Source: UBA2040 sp041674745 (GTDB taxonomy: Bacteria; Bacteroidota; Bacteroidia; Flavobacteriales_D; Crocinitomicaceae). Taken from it: a DNA stretch of 64,000 nt. Both the position numbers and the translations under genes were made by a program. Location: positions 13,573 through 77,572 of the forward strand of contig JBAYVD010000016.1 of the NCBI GenBank assembly GCA_041674745.1, given 5' to 3'. Position 1 is the stretch's first letter; every line of letters begins with the position of its first letter. The notes under the pieces are model-generated. The model was given only the letters and a program-made list of their open reading frames with translations, was not told the DNA's origin and ran no database searches. Below, piece after piece: positions 53,780 through 61,964 of this stretch.

Positions 53780-55627
53780 TTATTTTTTGATCAATTTTTT
53801 AGTAATCACACCGTCGTTAGAAACAACGTTAACGAAGTATACACCTGCGTTATAATCTCTTGAATTGATTTCAACTGAATGACCTCCTTTTTGAACGCTA
53901 CCCAAGTCTTTTGAGAACATTACTTTACCTGTCATGTCAACAACTTGAACAGAAACTGATTGTTCGTTTCTTGCAGTGAAGTTCAAAGTAGATACATCGG
54001 TAGTTGGATTGGGAACCAAATTAGAAATCGTAAGATTTTCTTCAATTTCGTTCACATTCAATGTAGGATCCAATTCCAAAGATACACGCATAGCTCTTGG
54101 ATTAGACAATCCGAAAGTAGCACCAGCAGAAACACCTTGAACCACTCCGAATTCAACAGATTGAGCTGTACGAACAGAAACGTTTGTTGTTCCATTTCCT
54201 GGGTTGGATTGCATTACCAATAAATCATCACCAGCAAATATCTGAACCGCTCCACCCAACATCGGGATTGAAACGGTTGTATTGTTGTTTCCAGATGTAA
54301 TTGGCAATTCATCCGTTTCAGCAAAATACACGTAATCGTTTGCTCCAGCATCAAATATCCAGATTTCACCTTTGATCACTTGACCAACATTGGCAGCTGT
54401 GCTATTCAAACTAATGTTTACAGCCGTAATCCAGTCATCATTGATTACTTCCATCACGTTACCACAAGCAACTGGAAAACCAACTTGACCTGAAATATTG
54501 GTGAAAGTACTACCAAGAGACCCATTGTCAACACCGTATGTAGATGAAGTAATGTTCATACTATCTAACAATGTATTATCACTAGGGTTTTCATCTGCAG
54601 ATGTAGACGAAATTACGTGTGAGAAATTGTACATAACTGGGGAAGTTGCAGTTGGAGTCCAAGCAGCAGTAGCAAGTGTATCCAATGAACCAGGAGCAGC
54701 AGTAATTGGTGTAGAAACAGCCGTTCCAGTACCACCGTTGCTAATTGTAGTTGTTAAGATTGTACCCGTTGAGGCAACAGTTCCGTCATTTTGCACACTT
54801 GCACCGAAAACAATTGGTGCAATTTGGTTAACGGTTGTGTTGTAATAAGGAATTCCAAAATTTCCTGCTTGCAAGAATTTTTTGATGATCGTATTATCGT
54901 TTGTCCAGTTATCGTAAACTTTTACGTCATCAACTTGCCAGAAATAATGGGATGTACTTCCACCTTCAGCTCCGTCAAAGAAAAAGCGGAATTTGAAGTT
55001 GTTTTTATTGGTAGCCGTTGCTAAAAAGTCTGAAATGTTTACTTTTTTCGTGTGCGTTGGAGGCAACAAGTTCACACCGAAATCAGCCAAATGAACATTG
55101 TAAGTTTGACTTGTAGCAAAATCATCTGTACTCACTTCTACCTTCAAGAAGAAAGCATTTGCACAACAAGTTCTGTAACGGCTTTCAAATGAGATGATTG
55201 CACTGTTTTTTCCTGTCATATCAATAACCGGAGAAGTCAAACTTCCAATTCTATCTGCAAACGGTTGAGCTGGATTTGAAAAATCGGCATCAAAAATCAT
55301 AAATCCATTACTCGCTGTAGTGGAATTAATGATATCTGCATTTGTTGTACTTGAGTATTGTCCGTCTGGGCCATTGGTGTCAAATTTCCAAATCGTATCC
55401 ATGGTTCCTGGTGTTACCGTAAAGGCACCCATACTTCCATTAAAATCTTCAGAGAAAATTACATCTCCAGGCGCTTTGCTAAAGTTGTATAATTTCGAGT
55501 TTGAAATTTTGTCGGTCAAAGCTGAGGGCCCTTCATCCGCAACAGCCACCGGTGGCGTAAATTTCTTTTGTCCAAAAGCTACGGATCCGAAAATCAAAGC
55601 AGAGGAAAGTAAGTAAATTCTTTTCAT
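53780..55627 (-). CDS. Secreted protein with T9SS type A domain, unknown function
   Basis: 615 residues: signal peptide (MKRIYLLSSALIFGSVAFGQ), then a jelly-roll/MAM-like domain (about 55-225; FSEDFNGSMGAF ... YFWQVDDVKVYDN) of the kind often called choice-of-anchor J. Ig-like beta domains rich in Thr, Ser and Gly follow. The C-terminal sorting domain reads ISNLVPNPTTDVSTLNF ... GVYFVNVV ... KKLIKK. A cell-surface or extracellular role is likely; no catalytic motif is seen. Confidence 0.85.
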   Translation of the reverse strand: MKRIYLLSSALIFGSVAFGQKKFTPPVAVADEGPSALTDKISNSKLYNFSKAPGDVIFSEDFNGSMGAFTVTPGTMDTIWKFDTNGPDGQYSSTTNADIINSTTASNGFMIFDADFSNPAQPFADRIGSLTSPVIDMTGKNSAIISFESRYRTCCANAFFLKVEVSTDDFATSQTYNVHLADFGVNLLPPTHTKKVNISDFLATATNKNNFKFRFFFDGAEGGSTSHYFWQVDDVKVYDNWTNDNTIIKKFLQAGNFGIPYYNTTVNQIAPIVFGASVQNDGTVASTGTILTTTISNGGTGTAVSTPITAAPGSLDTLATAAWTPTATSPVMYNFSHVISSTSADENPSDNTLLDSMNITSSTYGVDNGSLGSTFTNISGQVGFPVACGNVMEVINDDWITAVNISLNSTAANVGQVIKGEIWIFDAGANDYVYFAETDELPITSGNNNTTVSIPMLGGAVQIFAGDDLLVMQSNPGNGTTNVSVRTAQSVEFGVVQGVSAGATFGLSNPRAMRVSLELDPTLNVNEIEENLTISNLVPNPTTDVSTLNFTARNEQSVSVQVVDMTGKVMFSKDLGSVQKGGHSVEINSRDYNAGVYFVNVVSNDGVITKKLIKK

Positions 55628-55693
55628 AATGTAAATTTAATTTTGTGTTGGTAAATATATCAAAGTTCTAAGTGAAATTACGTCTTTTTAAGA

Positions 55694-56476
55694 TTATTTG
55701 GGCATTTGGTCTTTCAAAAAAGGGAGAGCTGCTTGGGTTTCTAGCAGTAGTTTTTTAGAAAGAGGCAAGGTGCCAATTGTGTCGTTATCCTTCAATTCGA
55801 GTAAGGTATTCCCCAAAGGGTCAATGATTACAGAATCTCCGTCGTATGTCAAATTCATTCGGTCGCTACCGATTCGGTTTACAGCCGCAACATAGCATTG
55901 GTTCTCAATCGCACGGGCTTTCAAGAGAGCTTGCCAGTGCGTTTTTCGTTTGGCTGGCCAATTGGCAACAAATACCAAAACGTCGTAGTCGGCAGATTGG
56001 TTGGAAGTATGCCAGTTATTTCGTAAAATTTCTGGAAAACGAAGGTCGTAGCAGATTTGCAGTTGAATTTTCCACCCCAAATAGTCTACAATTTGACGTT
56101 TATCGCCCGCGGAGAAATACAAATCCTCCTCGGCCAACCCAAAACTTTTGCGTTTGTCGTACACGGAAATGTCTCCATTGGGCGTGACAAATACGCCTCG
56201 GTTGAACAAGTTTCCGTGGTCCTCAATGATCAAGGAAGCAAAAATGGCGGCATTCATTTCGCTCGATTTTTTTTGCAACCAAGCAATGCTTTCACTTTTT
56301 TCAAAAGGCTCCGCCATGGCCGTATTCATAGTAAACGCCGTTTGAAACATTTCCGGCAAAAGAATTAAATCAGTTTCAGGCAAACGCTCAAAGGCTTCTT
56401 CGTACAAAGCAAAATTAGCTGCTTTGTCTTCCCAAACTTGGTCGATTTGGACCAAGGAAATTTTTAAATCTTGCAT
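55694..56476 (-). CDS. Omega-amidase, nitrilase superfamily (YafV/NIT2-like)
   Basis: The 260-residue hydrolase has the Glu-Lys-Cys triad: Glu42 (LPEMF), Lys108 (YDKRK) and Cys142 (ICYDLRFPE). YafV/NIT2 enzymes hydrolyse 2-oxoglutaramate or 2-oxosuccinamate to the dicarboxylic acid and ammonia. Its start overlaps the end of the aminotransferase gene by 13 bases. That pairing fits a glutamine-dependent transaminase feeding 2-oxoglutaramate to the amidase, as in closure of the methionine salvage cycle. Confidence 0.88.
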   Translation of the reverse strand: MQDLKISLVQIDQVWEDKAANFALYEEAFERLPETDLILLPEMFQTAFTMNTAMAEPFEKSESIAWLQKKSSEMNAAIFASLIIEDHGNLFNRGVFVTPNGDISVYDKRKSFGLAEEDLYFSAGDKRQIVDYLGWKIQLQICYDLRFPEILRNNWHTSNQSADYDVLVFVANWPAKRKTHWQALLKARAIENQCYVAAVNRIGSDRMNLTYDGDSVIIDPLGNTLLELKDNDTIGTLPLSKKLLLETQAALPFLKDQMPK

Positions 56477-57591
56477 AATCTTTCGGCGGATTGAAGTAAA
56501 GTACTTTCATCTTTGGCAAAACAAAAACGAACAATGTGTTGGTCGGGTGCTTCGGAATAAAAAGCGGAAACAGGAATAACTGCTACACCGTGTTCTTTCA
56601 CCAGGCGTTGCACAAAGTCTTTATCATTTTCTTGGGAGATTGCACTGTAATCGGCCAATTGAAAGAAAGAGCCTTCACAAGGTAAAAATCGAAATCGACT
56701 TTCTTTTAGGGCGTTTTGAAACAAATCCCGTTTGGCTTGGTACAGCGTTCGAATTGCCCCAAAATCAGCCACACGCGCATATTTCGCCAAGGCTTCTTGC
56801 GCAGCGTGATTGACGCAAAACACCAAAAACTGGTGCACTTTTTTGATTTCAGCCATCCATTTTTCGGAAGCGATGAGGTACCCAATTTTCCAACCGGTGA
56901 CATGAAATGTTTTGCCAAATGAGGAAACACAAATCATGCGTTCTTTGAGTTCATCGTATTGTTTGATGGAAATAAAGTCTTTTTCAAAAGCAATGAATTC
57001 ATACACCTCATCGGAAAGAATCAGCAAGTTGGGAAAACGACGGCAAAGTGCCAGCAATTCATTGAAATCTTCTATTGACCATAGCGTTCCGGCCGGATTG
57101 TGCGGGTTGTTGATGATGATCATTTTTGTTTTGGTGTTCACCGCATCTTTGATTTTTTGCCAATCGGGACGAAAATCCAGGTTCAAATTTACGCGAACAG
57201 GTTTTCCTCCAGCTAAAATAACGGCTGGTTCGTAGCAATCATAGGATGGATCCAATTGAACCACTTCATCGCCGAAGGTTACCAAAGCTTGAATGGCAGT
57301 GAAAATCGCTTGTGTTGCACCCGCTGTTACCAAAATTTCCGTGTCGATGTTGTAATTTTTACCGTAGCTGTTTTGATTCATTTCGGCGATGGCGGATCGC
57401 AAATTGGCTGTTCCTGCCATGGGCGCATATTGGTGCTGCATACTGGAAGCTTCGATGCGCAGAAATTCATTTAAACGTTCGTCAATGGGAAAGTTGGGAA
57501 ATCCTTGCGCCAAGTTAATAGCCGAATGGTCCACTGCCATTTTCGACATGACGGTAAAAATCGTTGTTCCAACGTTGGGTAATTTCGACAT
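56464..57591 (-). CDS. Class I aminotransferase (methionine/glutamine transaminase K-like)
   Basis: The product is 375 residues from ATG 57591; the frame runs open to 57645 but MSKLPNVGTTIF is the usual beginning of YbdL/KAT-type proteins. PLP lysine 227 is in SFGKTFHVTGWKIGY, with NPHNPAGT and SDEVYE for cofactor contacts. These enzymes transaminate 2-oxo-4-methylthiobutanoate or kynurenine using glutamine. It is the first gene of a two-gene operon with the omega-amidase. Confidence 0.88.
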   Translation of the reverse strand: MSKLPNVGTTIFTVMSKMAVDHSAINLAQGFPNFPIDERLNEFLRIEASSMQHQYAPMAGTANLRSAIAEMNQNSYGKNYNIDTEILVTAGATQAIFTAIQALVTFGDEVVQLDPSYDCYEPAVILAGGKPVRVNLNLDFRPDWQKIKDAVNTKTKMIIINNPHNPAGTLWSIEDFNELLALCRRFPNLLILSDEVYEFIAFEKDFISIKQYDELKERMICVSSFGKTFHVTGWKIGYLIASEKWMAEIKKVHQFLVFCVNHAAQEALAKYARVADFGAIRTLYQAKRDLFQNALKESRFRFLPCEGSFFQLADYSAISQENDKDFVQRLVKEHGVAVIPVSAFYSEAPDQHIVRFCFAKDESTLLQSAERLCKI

Positions 57592-57770
57592 AAAACGGTT
57601 TTCTTTTTGTAAAAATAGCGAAATCAGCAGTAGTGAAAAAGCCAATAAATCAATAATTCTTCTAATTTACTCAAAGAATTTTAGTGCTAACTCCCTTTTG
57701 TTTTCAATCTAAATAAGTCCATTTTCTTCCTTCTCTCTGTCGGAAATAAGCTAGATTCATGGGAAATTTA

Positions 57771-57778
57771 TACATTTG
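57771..57778 (+). promoter_or_regulatory. Probable -7 box next to a start codon
   Basis: TACATTTG matches TAnnTTTG and ends 4 bases before ATG 57783, the same spacing as at the SCO1 gene. Confidence 0.5.
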
Positions 57779-57782
57779 ATTC

Positions 57783-58031
57783 ATGAAAAAAATTCTCTTC
57801 GCAACGCTCATTTTAGCAAGTTGCAAATCAGCGCCAGAAGGCTTTTGCGATTGTTTGGAGAAAGGTGAAAGCTTGAATCGCATTACCAACGAAGTGTTGA
57901 GCGGAGATTTATCCGATGCCAAGAAAGAGGAAATGCTGCAAGCAAGAAAAGAAAAAGAGAAAAGTTGCCAACCTTTCATCAATGCCAAAGGCAAAGAAAT
58001 GCGTGAATGGCAAAAAGAATGTGAAGATTAA
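57783..58031 (+). CDS. Small putative lipoprotein
   Basis: 82 residues. A short signal peptide ends in the lipobox ILASC (Cys14); the mature part is highly charged and helical with three further cysteines (CDC near 22-24 and one near 60) and a final Cys-Glu-Asp. The family is unknown to me. Its last 4 bases overlap the last bases of the convergent FtsE-like gene. Confidence 0.65.
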   Translation: MKKILFATLILASCKSAPEGFCDCLEKGESLNRITNEVLSGDLSDAKKEEMLQARKEKEKSCQPFINAKGKEMREWQKECED

Positions 58032-58753
58032 TGCGCTGAAAATGGGGTGAATGGATCGAAACGGTCAATCGATTGTACTTCGCGAATGCCTCCGTTTTCA
58101 ACACGAATGACGCGTCCAGGAAATTTCTCCACCATGGTCATATCGTGTGTCGCCATGATGACGGCTGATTTTTCTTCGTTAGCTACTGCTTTCAAAAGCA
58201 ACATGATTTCTTCCGAAGTTTCTGAGTCTAGATTTCCAGTGGGTTCGTCGGCTAATATCAATTTGGGTTTGTTTACCAAAGCTCTTGCGATGGAAACCCT
58301 TTGTTGTTCACCACCCGACAAGGCATACGCTTTGGCATTCAACTTACTTTCCATTCCCACAAGCTTCATTACTTCGAGCGCTCGAGCTTCCATTTGCTTT
58401 TTATCCACCCAACCGGTGGCGCGCATCACAAAAAACAAATTGTCTTTGACGGAACGGTCGGTCAACAATTGAAAATCTTGAAAGACAATGCCCAATTTTC
58501 TGCGCAGCATTGGGATTTCTTTTCGGCGCAGTTTGCGCAAATTAAAACCAGCAACCGAGCCTTCGCCATCTTGCAAATTTACTTCGCCGTAAAGCATTTT
58601 CAAGAAACTACTTTTCCCCGTGCCGGTTTTACCAATGAGGTAAACGAACTCTTTTTCCCCTAGTTCAAAATCAACATTCTCCAGCACCATGGCGGTTTGC
58701 TGATAAATTTTCCCCTTGTGGATTTTTATTACCTTTGGTTCGTTCGTCTCCAT
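58028..58753 (-). CDS. ftsE: FtsE-type ABC transporter ATPase
   Basis: 241 residues from the ATG at 58753 (the frame is open to 58903 but would overlap the next gene). Walker A is GKTGTGKSS, the signature is LSGGEQQRVSIARAL and Walker B is LILADEPTGN, with GIVFQDFQLL at the Q-loop. FtsE with FtsX links division to peptidoglycan hydrolases. No FtsX is adjacent, so the symbol is by family only. The 130-base divergent region upstream shows no clear consensus promoter. Confidence 0.8.
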   Translation of the reverse strand: METNEPKVIKIHKGKIYQQTAMVLENVDFELGEKEFVYLIGKTGTGKSSFLKMLYGEVNLQDGEGSVAGFNLRKLRRKEIPMLRRKLGIVFQDFQLLTDRSVKDNLFFVMRATGWVDKKQMEARALEVMKLVGMESKLNAKAYALSGGEQQRVSIARALVNKPKLILADEPTGNLDSETSEEIMLLLKAVANEEKSAVIMATHDMTMVEKFPGRVIRVENGGIREVQSIDRFDPFTPFSAH

Positions 58754-58895
58754 TGGTGTAAAGTTCAGCGTTTTGAATTGAAAAAATGGTCGCATGAATG
58801 AAATAATCTCAACACGAGCGCGTTTAAAACTTTTAGAGATTACCAAGACACTTGCGGGGGATTGACTTACTTTTATTCGTTTAAAAATGGGTGCA

Positions 58896-61800
58896 ATGCG
58901 CAAAATAATTTTTGTCTTTCTTCTTTTCGTTGGCCATTCACTTTGGGCTCAATCTTCGGATAAATACAACAGTGTGTATGCTCCGTTCTACCGAGGGGAA
59001 GAGTTATTTTTGAAAGAGCAGTACGGCGCTGCGCGAAAAGAATTTCATGATTTTACCGAAAATTTCAAGCAATCGAATGATCCGTTGTATGTAAAAGCAC
59101 GCTACTACGAAGGCTTGTCAGCATTGGAATTGTACCAAAATGATGGCGTACAGTTGCTCGAGGAGTTCAACAAAAATTACCCAGAAAGCATTTATAAAAA
59201 CTTGATTTTCTTCCGATTGGGAAAATATTTCTACCAGAAGAAAAAATACGAAGAAGTTATTTACTGGTTCAATCAATTGCCGGTTTCTGAAGTGCCAATT
59301 GAGGACCGAGACGAGTTTTACTTCAAATTGGGCTATGCCAATTTCGACTTGAGTAAAATGGTGGAGGCGCGAAGTGCTTTTCACGAGGTAAAAGACAGCC
59401 CATCGCAATACGGACCACCATCCTTGTATTATTATTCTCATATCGCATACCTTTTTGGTTCCTACCAAACGGCTCTAGACGGTTTTGAAAAATTACAAAG
59501 CGATCCAAAATTCTCTAGCATTACGCCCTATTACATTGCACAAATCTATTACTTGCAAGGACGATACGCAGATGTGGCAAAACTCGCCCCTTCGCTAACG
59601 GATTCGGTGAATGTTGCCAATGAAAAAGACATCAATTTACTGATTGGAGATGCGTATTACCGCGTGGGTAAATACGACGAAGCGGTTCCTTATTTGGAAA
59701 AGTACAACGCGAAATCCAAAACAACGCGTCAAGAAGATTACTGCTTGGCCTATTGTTACTACCAAAGTAAATCGTACAACAAAGCCATTCAGTTTTTTGA
59801 CAAAACAACCAAGGTGGAGGACACATTGGCACAAGTGGCTTTGTACCAAATTGGCGAATGTTATTTGTCGTTGAAACAACCGGTTCCAGCGCGTGCATCC
59901 TTTGAACAAGCTGCAAGTCTTAGCTTTCGCTCGGATGTGAAAGAAGATGCCTTGTATCAATTTGCGGTGCTGTCGTATCAATTGGATTTGAATCCTTACG
60001 ACGAAGCCGTTGTTGCCTTGGAAAGATATTTGAATGAATACCCGAATTCTTTGCGCAAAAATGATATTTACCAATATTTGGTGAATTGCTACACAACGAC
60101 CAATAATTATGGGAAGGCATTAACATCACTTGATAAAATCCCCAACAAAGACATTCGGTTGAAATCGGTTTATCAAATCATTTCCTTCAATGCGGGCGTA
60201 GAACAATACCAAAAAGCAAATTACGACGAGGCCATTCGTTTGTTTGGCTTGGTCGACAAATACCCAATCGACAATGTGATGAGTGGGAAAGCGAAATTTT
60301 GGTCTGCAGATGCCAATTATCAGAAAAAAACATACCGTACCGCGATTCAAGAATACCGAGCATTTTTGGCCTCATCCGGAATTGCGGATGCCCAATTGAA
60401 AGCCGATGCGTATTACAACATTGGTTATGCTAATTTAATTTTGAGAGACACGTTGCAAGCCATTGAATCTTTCAAATTGTATACACAGCAATCAGGCATT
60501 CCTAATAAACAGAAATTGGCCGATGCCTATATGCGTATTGGAGACGGGTATTATTCGATTCGTCAAAATGATCCAGCCGTTCAGGCTTATTTAAATGCTT
60601 TGGCGCAAAAAGCGGGGTATGAAGATCAAGCTTTATTCTATTTAGGGAAAACCTATGGTTACATGGACAAGGATAGATCCAATGACAAAATAAAAGCCTT
60701 GTTGGATATCGTCAACAATTATCCCAAATCGAAATACCTTCAAGTTTCTATACAAGAAATTGCTGCTACCTATAAAGGGATGAGCCAATACAACCAGGCC
60801 TTGAAATATTACGAGCAGATTATTTCGGATTACCCCAATTCTTTAGTCGTGAAGGAGGCCATGATTGAAATTGCTGATATCTATTACAAGAAACAAGATT
60901 ATGCTCGATCGGAATCGGAATACAAAAAGACCTTGGCGAAATACAGCAACGACCGTTTGATTTGCGAAGCAGGTGGAAAAGGATTGCTGGATGTTTATCG
61001 TGCCATGAAACAACCGGAAAAATTGCAAGCGGTTGTCGAACAATACCCATGTGCCAATTTGACTTCTGATGATCAAGAAGAATTGTATTATTCACCAGCT
61101 TTCGAATTGTACCGAGATAGCAATTTCACTTTAGCGATTCCACAGATTCAGAAATATTTGGATAAATATCCGACGGGTAAATACAGCCCAGAAATGAAAA
61201 TATTCTTGGGGAACTGTTATGAAAAAACAGGCGATGAACCACAAGCGATGCGAATTTACCAAGAAGCCTTGCAAGGCGGAAACAATGGTTACACAGAATT
61301 TGCCGCGCTCAAAGTTTCCAAGTATTTGTACAACGGAGGGAAATATAGCGAAGCGCTTCCTTATTATCGTAAATTGGAGGAAGTATCTTCTAAACCTGAA
61401 ATTATTTTCAATGCTCGTTTGGGTATTATGCGTGCCTCTTTCTTGGTTGAAAATTGGTTGGATGCTGCGACGTATGCTGATAAAATACTGAACAGTACGC
61501 AAATCAATACCGCAATCCGTTTGGAAGCAGAATATGCGAAAGGAATGTCGCTGTATCGTTTGCATGATTTTGCTGGAGCTTTGCCTTCTTTGACGTGGAT
61601 TTCGAAAAATACAACGACCATTATGGGAGCCGAAGCGAAATACACCATAGCGGAATTGTATTTCCAACAAAATGATTTTACCAATTCTGACAAGGAAATT
61701 CGAGCGATTCAAAAAATGAAACCGATTTACAATTACTGGGTAGCGAAAGCCTTGCTGTTGGAAACCAAAATATTGATGGTGAAACCGGATTTGGTGCAAG

Positions 61801-61964
61801 CAGAACAGACCTTAAAATCGGTAATGGACAACTACCCAGTTTCGGATGATGGAATTTTAGATGAAGCCGATGTGCTCTGGGCGGAATTGATGGTGTTGAA
61901 AAACCCGGAAAAAAATATTGATCCACAAAACAAACCAATAATTGAATTGAATGGTGGCAACTAA
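58896..61964 (+). CDS. Exported tetratricopeptide-repeat protein
   Basis: About 1,022 residues from ATG 58896 (58887 is possible). A signal peptide (MRKIIFVFLLFVGHSLWAQ) leads into some twenty TPR-like helical pairs across the whole length (for example NYPESIYKNLIFFRLGKYFY, ALKYYEQIISDYPNSLVVKE). There are no catalytic motifs, so it is a scaffold, probably periplasmic. It overlaps the following barrel gene by 14 bases, so the two products are likely made together and may interact. Confidence 0.85.
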   Translation: MRKIIFVFLLFVGHSLWAQSSDKYNSVYAPFYRGEELFLKEQYGAARKEFHDFTENFKQSNDPLYVKARYYEGLSALELYQNDGVQLLEEFNKNYPESIYKNLIFFRLGKYFYQKKKYEEVIYWFNQLPVSEVPIEDRDEFYFKLGYANFDLSKMVEARSAFHEVKDSPSQYGPPSLYYYSHIAYLFGSYQTALDGFEKLQSDPKFSSITPYYIAQIYYLQGRYADVAKLAPSLTDSVNVANEKDINLLIGDAYYRVGKYDEAVPYLEKYNAKSKTTRQEDYCLAYCYYQSKSYNKAIQFFDKTTKVEDTLAQVALYQIGECYLSLKQPVPARASFEQAASLSFRSDVKEDALYQFAVLSYQLDLNPYDEAVVALERYLNEYPNSLRKNDIYQYLVNCYTTTNNYGKALTSLDKIPNKDIRLKSVYQIISFNAGVEQYQKANYDEAIRLFGLVDKYPIDNVMSGKAKFWSADANYQKKTYRTAIQEYRAFLASSGIADAQLKADAYYNIGYANLILRDTLQAIESFKLYTQQSGIPNKQKLADAYMRIGDGYYSIRQNDPAVQAYLNALAQKAGYEDQALFYLGKTYGYMDKDRSNDKIKALLDIVNNYPKSKYLQVSIQEIAATYKGMSQYNQALKYYEQIISDYPNSLVVKEAMIEIADIYYKKQDYARSESEYKKTLAKYSNDRLICEAGGKGLLDVYRAMKQPEKLQAVVEQYPCANLTSDDQEELYYSPAFELYRDSNFTLAIPQIQKYLDKYPTGKYSPEMKIFLGNCYEKTGDEPQAMRIYQEALQGGNNGYTEFAALKVSKYLYNGGKYSEALPYYRKLEEVSSKPEIIFNARLGIMRASFLVENWLDAATYADKILNSTQINTAIRLEAEYAKGMSLYRLHDFAGALPSLTWISKNTTTIMGAEAKYTIAELYFQQNDFTNSDKEIRAIQKMKPIYNYWVAKALLLETKILMVKPDLVQAEQTLKSVMDNYPVSDDGILDEADVLWAELMVLKNPEKNIDPQNKPIIELNGGN

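Noticed and set aside
58754..58903. N-terminal extension of the FtsE-type ATPase
   Set aside because: The extra 50 residues are not typical of FtsE, overlap the divergent TPR gene and precede a good internal ATG.
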